NCBI RefSeq assembly: GCF_002803155.1
Contig: NZ_NNBP01000020.1
Coordinates: 1 to 64,000, forward strand
Source: Streptomyces sp. CB02959
GTDB lineage: Bacteria; Actinomycetota; Actinomycetes; Streptomycetales; Streptomycetaceae
Direction: 5' to 3'
Length of the DNA stretch: 64,000 nt
A program made the position numbers and the translations under genes. The notes beneath the pieces are model-generated. The model was not told the origin of the DNA. It saw only the letters and a program-made list of their open reading frames with translations, and searched no databases. This document shows, in pieces, positions 52,795 to 60,139 of this stretch; the first letter of the stretch is position 1; every line of letters starts with the position of its first letter.

Positions 52795-52823
52795 CGTCGA
52801 TTGACGAGAGCCGTCAATCGACG
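52795..52823. promoter_or_regulatory. perfect 12-bp inverted repeat, operator of the DUF5937/ArsR regulator
   Basis: CGTCGATTGACG (52795-52806), AGAGC, CGTCAATCGACG (52812-52823). It lies midway between two divergent leaderless starts: 36-37 bases separate each arm's outer edge from the nearer start codon. This symmetry would let one bound dimer control both promoters. Confidence 0.75.
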
Positions 52824-52846
52824 ACGCTGCAGGTCACGGCCTCACG

Positions 52847-52852
52847 CATGAT
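52847..52852 (+). promoter_or_regulatory. -10 box candidate (DUF5937/ArsR gene, leaderless)
   Basis: CATGAT, 6 bases before ATG 52859; no Shine-Dalgarno. Confidence 0.4.
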
Positions 52853-52858
52853 GGACAC

Positions 52859-53968
52859 ATGGCCAACGTCATCGACATCACCGGGCTGCCGCTGGAACGC
52901 GTCGTCTTCGCGCCCTCTCCGCTGGCCGAGTTGGGCGCGGCGCTGCACGCGCTGTCCGAGCCGGGTCACCACCCCGGGCTGCACGGCTGGGTCACCGCGA
53001 CCAACGCCGGGCTGAAGACCGACCTCGCGGACCGGCTGTGCGAGGCGGACTTCCTGTGGCGGTCCGCCCGCTCGGACATCCTGCTGCCCACCCGCCCCGG
53101 AGCGACGCTGGCCGAGGAACTGGACGAGCTGGACAAGATCGACGACGAGCGGTTCGTGGCCGCCGCCTTCGAGATCACCTGCTCGCCCAAGTACACCCGT
53201 CCGACGCCGTCGCCCCTGGTCAACGAGGGCGAGCGGGCGCGCGTACGGGAGATGGCGGCGGCCCGCGGCCCGCGGCAGGCGGCGTTCACGGACCGGATGC
53301 TGACCGACCCCGACGGCCTGCGGGTGTGGCTGCGCCGCCTCTTCGAGGACTGCGAGGAAGCGTTCTTCGGGGACATCTGGCGGCGGGTGAGCATCCAACT
53401 CGCCGCCGACGCCCGGCACAAGACCGAGCTGCTGCGTCGCAGGGGCCTGGCCGAAACGCTGACCGCGACCTCGTTGGCGCTGACGCTGGACGAGGCCCAG
53501 GACGGCAGCGGCACCACCCGCATCCTGGTCGACAAGCTGGCCAGCGGCCATACGACTGGGTTCGCCGACCCCGCCGATCCCGGTGTCACCTTCCTCCCGA
53601 CGTCCTTCGGCTGGCCGCATCTGCTGTTCAGCCACGCCCCCGGCTGGCGCCCGGTGCTCCAATACCCGGTGGCCAGCCCGGAGTTGCCGGCCCCCGCCGC
53701 GCTGGATCTCGTCCAGCAGCGGCTGGAGGCGCTCGGCCACCCGATGCGGATGCGACTGTGCCGCAGCCTGTCGCGGGGTCCGCACACGACGGGGGAGCTG
53801 GCGACCGCGTTCGGCATCACGGCCCCGGAGGTGTCACGGCACATCGCGGTACTGAAGAAGGCGGGGCTGGTGCAGACCCGGCGCCGCGGGCGCTACGTCC
53901 TGCACCAGCTGGACCTCCAGGTGGTGGCCCGGCTGGGCAGCGACTTCCTTGAGGGCGTACTGCGCTGA
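52859..53968 (+). CDS. DUF5937 regulator with C-terminal ArsR-type HTH
   Basis: 369 aa. The N-terminal about 270 residues match the DUF5937 type found in streptomycete ArsR-like regulators (FAPSPLAELGAALHALSEPGHHPGLHGW near the start). The C-terminal winged helix (about 285-360) reads RLEALGHPMRMRLCRSLSRGPHTTGELATAFGITAPEVSRHIAVLKKAGLVQTRRRGRYVLHQLD. No metal-site cysteines in the HTH, so it is not a classical ArsR metal sensor. A perfect inverted repeat 36 bases upstream is its likely operator. Confidence 0.87.
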   Translation: MANVIDITGLPLERVVFAPSPLAELGAALHALSEPGHHPGLHGWVTATNAGLKTDLADRLCEADFLWRSARSDILLPTRPGATLAEELDELDKIDDERFVAAAFEITCSPKYTRPTPSPLVNEGERARVREMAAARGPRQAAFTDRMLTDPDGLRVWLRRLFEDCEEAFFGDIWRRVSIQLAADARHKTELLRRRGLAETLTATSLALTLDEAQDGSGTTRILVDKLASGHTTGFADPADPGVTFLPTSFGWPHLLFSHAPGWRPVLQYPVASPELPAPAALDLVQQRLEALGHPMRMRLCRSLSRGPHTTGELATAFGITAPEVSRHIAVLKKAGLVQTRRRGRYVLHQLDLQVVARLGSDFLEGVLR

Positions 53969-54006
53969 GGGGCGTACCGCGCCGAGGGGGCGTACCGCGC
54001 CCCCGG

Positions 54007-54714
54007 TCAGTTCTCCTGTAAGAACTTCTTGGCCAGGGCGTCTCCGCGGCTGACCGCGTCGGCGTGGTTCTCGATGGGCGATGCCTGCGAGTTCTTGAAC
54101 AGCACGTAGGTGACGCCCGAATCCGCGCCGCCGGTCTCCGGGTTCGGGTCGATGCCCAGCCCCTTGGCGGCCGCGTAGGACGCCTCCCCGATGATCTTGT
54201 TGGGGCCGGTGTCACCGACGACGGCGTACTCGACCTGGTTGTTGTAGATGATGGCGACCACACCGCCGCCCTTGATGCCCGCGGACTGGTAGTTCCAGAT
54301 GCCGCTGGCGCTGGGCACCACGACGTAGGGCAGCTTCGCGGCGTTCAGGGGCTTGCCGTCGGACTGGGGGAACGCGGTGTCGTCCTGGAACCAGGGGTCG
54401 GTGTCGGCGTTGCACTGCGCGGTGATCTGCCCGTCGCAGTCGACGTCCATGTCGGCCTTCCAGAAGACGGCGCCGTTCTTGCCGCAGACCGGGACGGTGG
54501 CCGGGGTCCCCTCGTCGGTGCTGTATTTGCCGTTCGACAGCTGCGTACAGTCCTTGAGCTTGGCGAGCAGTTGGGCCGCGGAGACCGAGCCTTCCTGGAG
54601 CGCGGCGTGCGGGGCGGCGCGGTGGGCGGCCGGCTGGGCGGTGGCGGGAAGCGCCGCGGCGGCGAGGAGTGCGGCGCCGGAGGCGGTGGCGAAGGCAAGC
54701 ATGCTTCTGCGCAC
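54007..54714 (-). CDS. secreted chitosanase, GH75 family
   Basis: 235-aa exported endo-chitosanase. The signal peptide is RRSMLAFATASGAALLAAAALPATAQPA; the mature GH75 domain has FWKADMDVDCDGQ (catalytic Asp-rich motif), TDPWFQDDTAF, LPYVVVPS, VVAIIYNNQVEYAVVGDTGP, IGEASYAAAKGLGI and SGVTYVLF. GTG 54714 is chosen because GAAGGA lies 7 bases upstream and the signal peptide then starts properly. It should release chito-oligosaccharides outside the cell. A CsnR-type palindrome directly upstream implies repression lifted by glucosamine oligomers. Confidence 0.92.
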   Translation of the reverse strand: MRRSMLAFATASGAALLAAAALPATAQPAAHRAAPHAALQEGSVSAAQLLAKLKDCTQLSNGKYSTDEGTPATVPVCGKNGAVFWKADMDVDCDGQITAQCNADTDPWFQDDTAFPQSDGKPLNAAKLPYVVVPSASGIWNYQSAGIKGGGVVAIIYNNQVEYAVVGDTGPNKIIGEASYAAAKGLGIDPNPETGGADSGVTYVLFKNSQASPIENHADAVSRGDALAKKFLQEN

Positions 54715-54728
54715 GGGAAATCCTTCTG

Positions 54729-54745
54729 TTAGGAAAGTTTCCTTA
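54729..54745 (-). promoter_or_regulatory. CsnR-type chitosanase operator
   Basis: TTAGGAAAGTTTCCTTA, with the palindromic core AGGAAA-G-TTTCCT centred on 54737. It matches, but for one terminal base, the operator I recall for the ROK repressor CsnR upstream of streptomycete chitosanase genes. It sits immediately upstream of the ribosome-binding site. Confidence 0.82.
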
Positions 54746-54830
54746 CCGCGCGCCAATCTGCTCTTGTTTACGTGTACGCGTCAACATGCGTATCGGCCAC
54801 CCTCGCCCCCCGCCGCACGGACCGGCCGAA

Positions 54831-54937
54831 ACCCGTGGCAGGGCCGGGCCGTTCCCGTGGCAGCACCGGGCCGAACCCACGGCAAGGCCACACCAATTCC
54901 GTGGCAGGACCAGGCCGATCCGTGGCAGGACCGGCCC
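54831..54937. repeat. degenerate about 22-bp repeat, five copies
   Basis: CCGTGGCAGGACCGGCC-like units recur five times between the chitosanase start and the response-regulator stop; one copy is diverged (CCCACGGCAAGGCC). Non-coding. Confidence 0.75.
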
Positions 54938-54950
54938 CCGGTCGGCCCCG

Positions 54951-55634
54951 CTACGCTCCGGCGCCCCCGGCCCGGACCAGCCCCGTCTCGTACGCCAGCA
55001 CCACCGCCTGCACCCGGTCCCGCAGGCTCAACTTCGTCAGGATCCGGCCCACATGGGTCTTGACCGTGGCCTCGGACAGCACCAGCCGCGCCGCGATCTC
55101 ACCGTTCGACAGCCCCTGCGCGACCAACAGCAGCACCTCCCGCTCACGGTCGGTCAGCCGCCCCAGCTCGGGCCGCGCGGGCTCACCGGAGGTGGCGGGC
55201 AGCATCGGCGTGAAGCGGTCCAGGAGGCGGCGGGTGGTGGACGGCGCGACGACCGCGTCCCCGCTGTGCACCGCCCGGATCGCGGCGAGGAGCTCGTTCG
55301 GCGGCACGTCCTTGAGCATGAAGCCGCTGGCTCCGGCCTTCAGCGCGGAGAAGGCGTACTCGTCCAGGTCGAAGGTGGTCAGGATGAGGACCTTCGGGGC
55401 GCCCTCCTGCTGTCCGCCCCCGCAGATCCGGCGGGTGGCCTCGACACCGTCGAGGTTCGGCATCCGGACGTCCATGAGGATCACGTCCACCTCGGCGGTC
55501 CGCAGCACCTCCAGGGCCTGCGCCCCGTCGCCCGCCTCGGCGACGACCTCCATGTCGGGTTGTGCGGCCAGCACCATCCGGAAGCCGGTGCGCAGCAGCA
55601 CCTGGTCGTCGACGAGCATCACGCGGATGGTCAT
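54951..55634 (-). CDS. NarL/LuxR-family response regulator
   Basis: 227 aa. Receiver domain (about 3-120) with VDDQ, phospho-acceptor Asp55 in VILMDVRMPN and MLKDVPP around the conserved Lys; C-terminal LuxR HTH (about 158-220: LTDREREVLLLVAQGLSNGEIAARLVLSEATVKTHVGRILTKLSLRDRVQAVVLAYE). ATG 55634 overlaps the TGA of a 129-codon ORF lying between it and the kinase gene. The cognate kinase is the HisKA_3 protein encoded at 56017-57222. The signal is unknown. Confidence 0.93.
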   Translation of the reverse strand: MTIRVMLVDDQVLLRTGFRMVLAAQPDMEVVAEAGDGAQALEVLRTAEVDVILMDVRMPNLDGVEATRRICGGGQQEGAPKVLILTTFDLDEYAFSALKAGASGFMLKDVPPNELLAAIRAVHSGDAVVAPSTTRRLLDRFTPMLPATSGEPARPELGRLTDREREVLLLVAQGLSNGEIAARLVLSEATVKTHVGRILTKLSLRDRVQAVVLAYETGLVRAGGAGA

Positions 55635-56020
55635 GGCAGGGAGATCCCTTCACGGGTCGGCTGGGGCGGACGAGGCGGAAGCGCAGGGGGCCGCGACAGC
55701 GAACAAGGTGGAGACGAGCCGGTCGGAGACGAACCGGCCGGAGACGGACGAGGCCGGAGCGCCTGGCGTGCCACCGTACGGGACCGCGGCGAACAGCATC
55801 GGTCCGCGCGTCGCCGAGCCGCCCGGAAGCGCCGACCCGCAGGGCACCGCGAAATGACGAAACCGGCCGCGCGACAACCAGCCGTACGACAACCAGCCGC
55901 CCGCCGGCCGACCGCCCGGCGGCCCGTCCCCCGGCCCGACCGCCCATCCGGCAGCACGACCGACGGGACGACCGATGGCACGACCGACGGGACGACCGAC
56001 GCGGCAACCAGCCGACTCAC
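55631..56020 (-). CDS. possible small gene bridging kinase and response regulator
   Basis: 129-codon frame whose GTG overlaps the kinase TGA (GTGA) and whose TGA overlaps the regulator ATG (ATGA). The product is low in complexity: SVVPSVVPSVV repeats, then Arg/Ala/Gly-rich and Pro/Ser-rich stretches, with no fold or domain I recognise and no signal peptide. It is built partly from short DNA repeats (24-bp units 55955-56002; GACAACCAGCCG units near 55875). It may be a real coupling ORF or a repeat-expanded spacer kept open by chance. Confidence 0.3.
   Translation of the reverse strand: MSRLVAASVVPSVVPSVVPSVVLPDGRSGRGTGRRAVGRRAAGCRTAGCRAAGFVISRCPAGRRFRAARRRADRCCSPRSRTVARQALRPRPSPAGSSPTGSSPPCSLSRPPALPPRPPQPTREGISLP
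55955..56002. repeat. 24-bp tandem repeat, two copies
   Basis: CACGACCGACGGGACGACCG-type units at 55955-55978 and 55979-56002, each made of two related 12-bp halves, directly downstream of the kinase stop codon. Confidence 0.8.
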
Positions 56021-57222
56021 CGCTCCGCCTTGAGCGGCAGCACGGCGTTGACCCGGAAGCCGCCGCCCGGCCGCGGCCCGGCGTCGAGGATCCCGCCGAC
56101 CATGCCGACCCGCTCGCGCATACCGATCAGGCCGTGGCCGAGCCCGTCCGCACCGCCCGACTCGTACAGCTCGTGCTGCGCGCCCCGGCCGTCGTCCTCG
56201 ACGAGCAGATCGAGGTCGTCGGCCCGGTAGGTGAGGCGGACGGTGGCGCTGACGTCGGGGCCGCCGTGCTTGCGGGTGTTGGTCAGTGCTTCCTGGACGA
56301 TGCGGTACGCGGTCAGCTCGACGCTGCTGGGCAGCGGGCGCGACTCACCGACCACCCGGAAGTCGACCGGCAGCCCCGCGCCCCGGACCTGGTCGATGAG
56401 GTCGGCGAGCTGCTCGACGCCGGGCTGCGGCACGTACTCCCCGCCCTCGGCCTGCTCGCCGGTGCGCAGCACGCCCAGCAGCCGGCGCATCTCGGCCAGT
56501 GCCTGCCGGCCGGTGCCGGAGATCGTCTCCAGCGCCTGGCGGGCCTGCTCGGGCGCGGCGTCGAGGACGTAGGCGGCGCCGTCGGCCTGGACGACCATCA
56601 CCGAGACGTTGTGCGCAACGACGTCGTGCAGCTCACGGGCGATCCGGGCACGCTCGGCCGCGACCGCGATCCGCGCCTGGGCCTCGCGCTCCTTCTCCAG
56701 GCGGCTGGCCTTCTCCTCCAGTTGGGCCCAGTAGGCACGGCGGGTGCGTACCGAGTCGCCGAGCACCCAGGCCAGCACGAACGGCACGGTGAGCAGCACC
56801 GTGAAGAAGACCACCGCCCACACCGGCAGGGCGACGGGGCCGTCCCGGAAGCGCAGCTGGGACAGGCCGGGGGCGATCAGGGCGCCGACCAGTGCGAAGC
56901 GTGAGGCCCAGCGGCGGGCCGAGGTCTCGGAGGCGACGGTGTAGATGATCACCAGCAGCGCGAAGTCGCCCGGGTTGGGCGGGATGTCGAAGATCAGCTG
57001 GCCGACGCCGAGGGCGGTGGCCAGCAGCAACATCTTGACCGGGTACTTCCGGCGCAGGGCGACGACCAGGCACAGGCCGGTGCTGAAGAACAGGCCGACG
57101 AGCTTGCCTTCAAGGCCCGACCGGGAGATGACCCACAACCCGTTGAACCCGAAGAGGAGGAAAGCCCAGAAGCTGTCCACCCCCGTCGGGTGCCTGCGGA
57201 AGAAGTCATAGAGGCGCTGCAC
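56017..57222 (-). CDS. sensor histidine kinase (HisKA_3, NarL-type partner)
   Basis: 401-aa membrane kinase. Five or six membrane segments fill residues about 17-155. A coiled-coil dimerisation stretch (WAQLEEKASRLEKEREAQARIAVAAERARIARELHD) contains phospho-acceptor His199, followed by ATPase motifs EALTNTRKHG (N box), VEDDGRG (G1) and GLGHGLIGMRERV (G2). This is the DesK-like class typical of Streptomyces. GTG 57222 follows TACGCT by 7 bases, so the message is likely leaderless. The response-regulator gene is 380 bases downstream, an unusual gap for this class. Confidence 0.92.
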   Translation of the reverse strand: MQRLYDFFRRHPTGVDSFWAFLLFGFNGLWVISRSGLEGKLVGLFFSTGLCLVVALRRKYPVKMLLLATALGVGQLIFDIPPNPGDFALLVIIYTVASETSARRWASRFALVGALIAPGLSQLRFRDGPVALPVWAVVFFTVLLTVPFVLAWVLGDSVRTRRAYWAQLEEKASRLEKEREAQARIAVAAERARIARELHDVVAHNVSVMVVQADGAAYVLDAAPEQARQALETISGTGRQALAEMRRLLGVLRTGEQAEGGEYVPQPGVEQLADLIDQVRGAGLPVDFRVVGESRPLPSSVELTAYRIVQEALTNTRKHGGPDVSATVRLTYRADDLDLLVEDDGRGAQHELYESGGADGLGHGLIGMRERVGMVGGILDAGPRPGGGFRVNAVLPLKAER

Positions 57223-57229
57223 GTAACCC

Positions 57230-57235
57230 AGCGTA
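57230..57235 (-). promoter_or_regulatory. -10 box of a leaderless promoter (histidine kinase)
   Basis: TACGCT on the minus strand, 7 bases before GTG 57222. Confidence 0.5.
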
Positions 57236-57485
57236 GGCAGCCCGGACGGGCTGCGGAGTCAACCGGAGGGGCGATCCTCTTCAGTGGGGCCTACTCCCCT
57301 AGGTGGAGGCCCCATGCGCCAATTGTGTCGCCCCCGGGGTTGACCCGTGATCACGCGATGCGGAAGCCCGCGTACCGGGCCCCGGAAAACGCCCCCGAAC
57401 AGGGCTTTTCATTCCCGCCCCGCCTCATACCGCAGGCCGACCGCCGCACCACGGGTCGCCCCCTCGCACCGCGAACCGTCCCCCG

Positions 57486-57491
57486 TACCGT
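57486..57491 (+). promoter_or_regulatory. -10 box candidate (NDUFAF7-like methyltransferase)
   Basis: TACCGT, 7 bases before GTG 57499. Confidence 0.45.
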
Positions 57492-57498
57492 GGTGCAC

Positions 57499-58689
57499 GT
57501 GACGAGAGAGGGACGTGGGTACGTGGCGAACGAGCACCGGCACACCCGACGGGCCGCGGCCGACGACCACCGCCCCGCCGGACCGGCCGCGCCCGGCACC
57601 CCCGACCCCGGCCACCCCACCCGCCCCGAGCCTCCCGCCGACGCACCCCACGACACCCCCGGCGCCACCTGGCGCGGCTGGCGGGAGGCGACCGAGCGGG
57701 CGCTCTACGGACCCGACGGCTTCTACACCCGCCCCGGCGGCCCCGGCCCCGCCGGCCACTTCCGCACCTCCGTGCACGCCTCCCCGCGGTTCGCCGACGC
57801 CGTCGCCACCCTCCTCCGCCGGGTCGACACCGCACTCGGGCACCCCGGCGAGCTGGCCCTGATCGACGTCGGCGCGGGCCGCGGCGAGCTGCTGAGCGGC
57901 GTACTGGCCGCCCTGCCCGACGACGTGGCCGCGCGCACCCGCCCGTACGCCGTCGAACGCGCCGCGCGCCCCCAGGGCCTCGATCCCCGGGTCACCTGGC
58001 TCGCCGAACTCCCCGCAGCGGACTCGCTCACCGGCCTGCTCTTCGCCAACGAATGGCTGGACAACGTCCCGGTGGACATCGCCGAGACGGACGCCGACGG
58101 GGTGCCGCGCCGCGTCGAAGTACGGGCCGACGGCACGGAACGGCTGGGCGCACCGGTCGACGGCCCGGACGCGGAGTGGCTCGCCCGTTGGTGGCCGTCG
58201 GCCGCACCGGAGGCCGCCGACCCCGCCCCCGGACTGCGCGCCGAGATCGGCCGCCCCCGGGACGCCGCGTGGGCGCGCGCCGTCCGCACCCTGCGCGCCG
58301 GGCTGGCGGTCGCCGTCGACTACGCCCACGACCGCGCCGACCGCCCGCCCTTCGGCACCCTCACCGGCTTCCGGGCGGGCCGCGAGGTCCGCCCCGTCCC
58401 GGACGGCAGCTGCGACCTCACCGCACACGTCGCGCTGGACGCCTGCGCCGGACCCGGCGCCGAGACGCTGACCCAGCGTGCCGCGCTGCACGCCCTGGGT
58501 GTGGCCGGCCGGCGCCCGCCGCTGTCCCTGGCCACCACCGACCCGGCCGGCTACCTGCGGGCGCTCGGCGCGGCCGGTGCCGCCGCGGAACTGACCGATC
58601 CGGTCGGCCTGGGCGGTTTCGGCTGGCTGCTGGAGCCGGTCGGCGGCACCGCCTGTGCCGGTCTGCTCACCTCCGGCGGCACCGCCTGA
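57499..58689 (+). CDS. SAM-dependent methyltransferase, MidA/NDUFAF7 (DUF185) family
   Basis: 396 aa. The first about 55 residues are His/Pro/Ala-rich and disordered. The body matches the COG1565/NDUFAF7 pattern: GFYTRPGGPGPAGHFRTSVHASPRFA (family start), ALIDVGAGRGELLSGVL (SAM motif I) and GLLFANEWLDNVPVDI (family counterpart of the ANEFFDALP block). In mitochondria NDUFAF7 methylates an arginine of NDUFS2, the NuoD homologue; the next gene here is nuoD-like. The start is GTG 57499 (after TACCGT) or GTG 57523, which has GAGGGA upstream. The role is inferred. Confidence 0.8.
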   Translation: MTREGRGYVANEHRHTRRAAADDHRPAGPAAPGTPDPGHPTRPEPPADAPHDTPGATWRGWREATERALYGPDGFYTRPGGPGPAGHFRTSVHASPRFADAVATLLRRVDTALGHPGELALIDVGAGRGELLSGVLAALPDDVAARTRPYAVERAARPQGLDPRVTWLAELPAADSLTGLLFANEWLDNVPVDIAETDADGVPRRVEVRADGTERLGAPVDGPDAEWLARWWPSAAPEAADPAPGLRAEIGRPRDAAWARAVRTLRAGLAVAVDYAHDRADRPPFGTLTGFRAGREVRPVPDGSCDLTAHVALDACAGPGAETLTQRAALHALGVAGRRPPLSLATTDPAGYLRALGAAGAAAELTDPVGLGGFGWLLEPVGGTACAGLLTSGGTA

Positions 58690-58762
58690 CCTCCCTGGCC
58701 CGCCCCTTGAGCGGGCCCGGTCCACACCACGGACCGCCCCCCTCCGCATCGTTCCGCCCTGC

Positions 58763-58768
58763 GACACT
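58763..58768 (+). promoter_or_regulatory. -10 box candidate (nuoD2, leaderless)
   Basis: GACACT, 6 bases before ATG 58775; no Shine-Dalgarno. Confidence 0.4.
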
Positions 58769-58774
58769 GTCTGC

Positions 58775-59917
58775 ATGACGGAGACGACGGTCGGCATCGG
58801 CGGCGCGGCGGAGAGCACCGACATGGTGCTGAACATCGGCCCGCAGCACCCCTCCACGCACGGCGTGCTGCGGCTGCGCCTCGTCCTGGACGGCGAGCGC
58901 ATCCGGCACGCCGAGCCGGTGATCGGCTACATGCACCGCGGCGCCGAGAAGCTCTTCGAGGCCCGCGACTACCGCCAGATCATCATGCTCGCCAACCGCC
59001 ACGACTGGCTGTCGGCGTTCTCCAACGAGCTGGGCGTGGTGCTCGGCGTCGAGCGGATGCTCGGCATGGAGGTCCCCGAGCGCGCGGTGTGGACCCGGAC
59101 GCTGCTCGCCGAGCTGAACCGCGTCCTGAACCACCTGATGTTCCTCGGCTCGTACCCGCTGGAGCTCGGCGGCATCACCCCCGTCTTCTACGCCTTCCGG
59201 GAGCGCGAGGAGCTCCAGACCGTCATGGAGGAGATCTCCGGCGGCCGGATGCACTACATGTTCAACCGCGTCGGCGGCCTCAAGGAGGACCTGCCCGCCG
59301 GTTGGCTCGGCCGGGCCCGGCAGGCCGTCGCCGACGTCCGCTCCCGTATGGACGTCTTCGACGACCTGGTCCTCGGCAACGAGATCTTCCGCGGCCGCAC
59401 CCGCGGCATCGGCGTGCTGAGCCGTGCGGCGGTCCACGCCTACGGCGTCTCCGGGCCGCTCGCCCGCGCCTCCGGCGTCGACTTCGACCTGCGGCGCGAC
59501 GAGCCGTACCTCGCGTACGGCGACCTCCAGGACACCCTCCAGGTGGTCACCCGGGAGGAGGGCGACTGCCTGGCCCGCTTCGAGTGCCTGCTGGCGCAGA
59601 CCCACAACTCCCTGGACCTCGCCGACGCCTGCCTGGACCGGATCGCGGAACTCCCGCCCGGCCCGATCAACCAGCGGCTGCCCAAGGTCCTCAAGGCCCC
59701 CGAGGGCACGACCTACTCCTGGACCGAGAACCCGCTCGGCATCAACGGCTACTACCTGGTCTCCAAGGGCGAGAAGACCCCGTACCGCCTCAAGTTGCGC
59801 TCCGCGTCGTACAACAACATCCAGGCGCTGACGGAACTCCTGCCGGGGACCCTGGTGGCCGACATGGTCGCCATCCTGGGGTCGATGTTCTTCGTGGTGG
59901 GGGACATCGACAAGTAG
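58775..59917 (+). CDS. nuoD2: orphan NADH-quinone oxidoreductase subunit D (NuoD2)
   Basis: 380-aa member of the 49-kDa/NuoD and [NiFe]-hydrogenase large-subunit fold. Typical motifs: MVLNIGPQHPSTHGVLRLRLVLDGE (about 17-41), IGYMHRGAEKLFE, NRHDWLSAFSNELG, LMFLGSYPLELGGITPVFYAFREREE and the C-terminal GSMFFVVGDIDK. It is outside any nuo operon; S. coelicolor has the same orphan paralogue beside its full nuo cluster elsewhere. The arginine of HGVLRL is present. ATG 58775 is 85 bases after the methyltransferase stop. Confidence 0.93.
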   Translation: MTETTVGIGGAAESTDMVLNIGPQHPSTHGVLRLRLVLDGERIRHAEPVIGYMHRGAEKLFEARDYRQIIMLANRHDWLSAFSNELGVVLGVERMLGMEVPERAVWTRTLLAELNRVLNHLMFLGSYPLELGGITPVFYAFREREELQTVMEEISGGRMHYMFNRVGGLKEDLPAGWLGRARQAVADVRSRMDVFDDLVLGNEIFRGRTRGIGVLSRAAVHAYGVSGPLARASGVDFDLRRDEPYLAYGDLQDTLQVVTREEGDCLARFECLLAQTHNSLDLADACLDRIAELPPGPINQRLPKVLKAPEGTTYSWTENPLGINGYYLVSKGEKTPYRLKLRSASYNNIQALTELLPGTLVADMVAILGSMFFVVGDIDK

Positions 59918-59940
59918 CCGGGGCACCGCGGACGTCGGCG

Positions 59941-60000
59941 CGTCGATGTCCGCATCGACGTCCGCGTCAACGTCGCACCGGCACCGCATCGACGTCGCGC
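59941..60000. repeat. short degenerate GACGTC repeats after nuoD2
   Basis: CGTCGATGTCCGCATCGACG and related CGACGTCCGC/CAACGTCGC units recur four to five times. Non-coding. Confidence 0.55.
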
Positions 60001-60068
60001 CGGGGGCGAATCGCAGGCGCACCGGCGGCGCGGAGCACGCACCGGCGGGCGCCCGCGCGCACAGCATG

Positions 60069-60113
60069 ACGGCGGGGAGTCCCTCCACAGGTTGTGGACG
60101 AACTCCCCGCCGT
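60069..60113. terminator. nested-hairpin terminator between nuoD2 and the coiled-coil gene
   Basis: Outer 12-bp stem ACGGCGGGGAGT (60069-60080) with ACTCCCCGCCGT (60102-60113), enclosing a 6-bp hairpin TCCACA (60084-60089) with TGTGGA (60093-60098). It lies between convergent genes. Confidence 0.8.
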
Positions 60114-60139
60114 TCGCTGTGTCCGCGGTCTTCCCGCGC

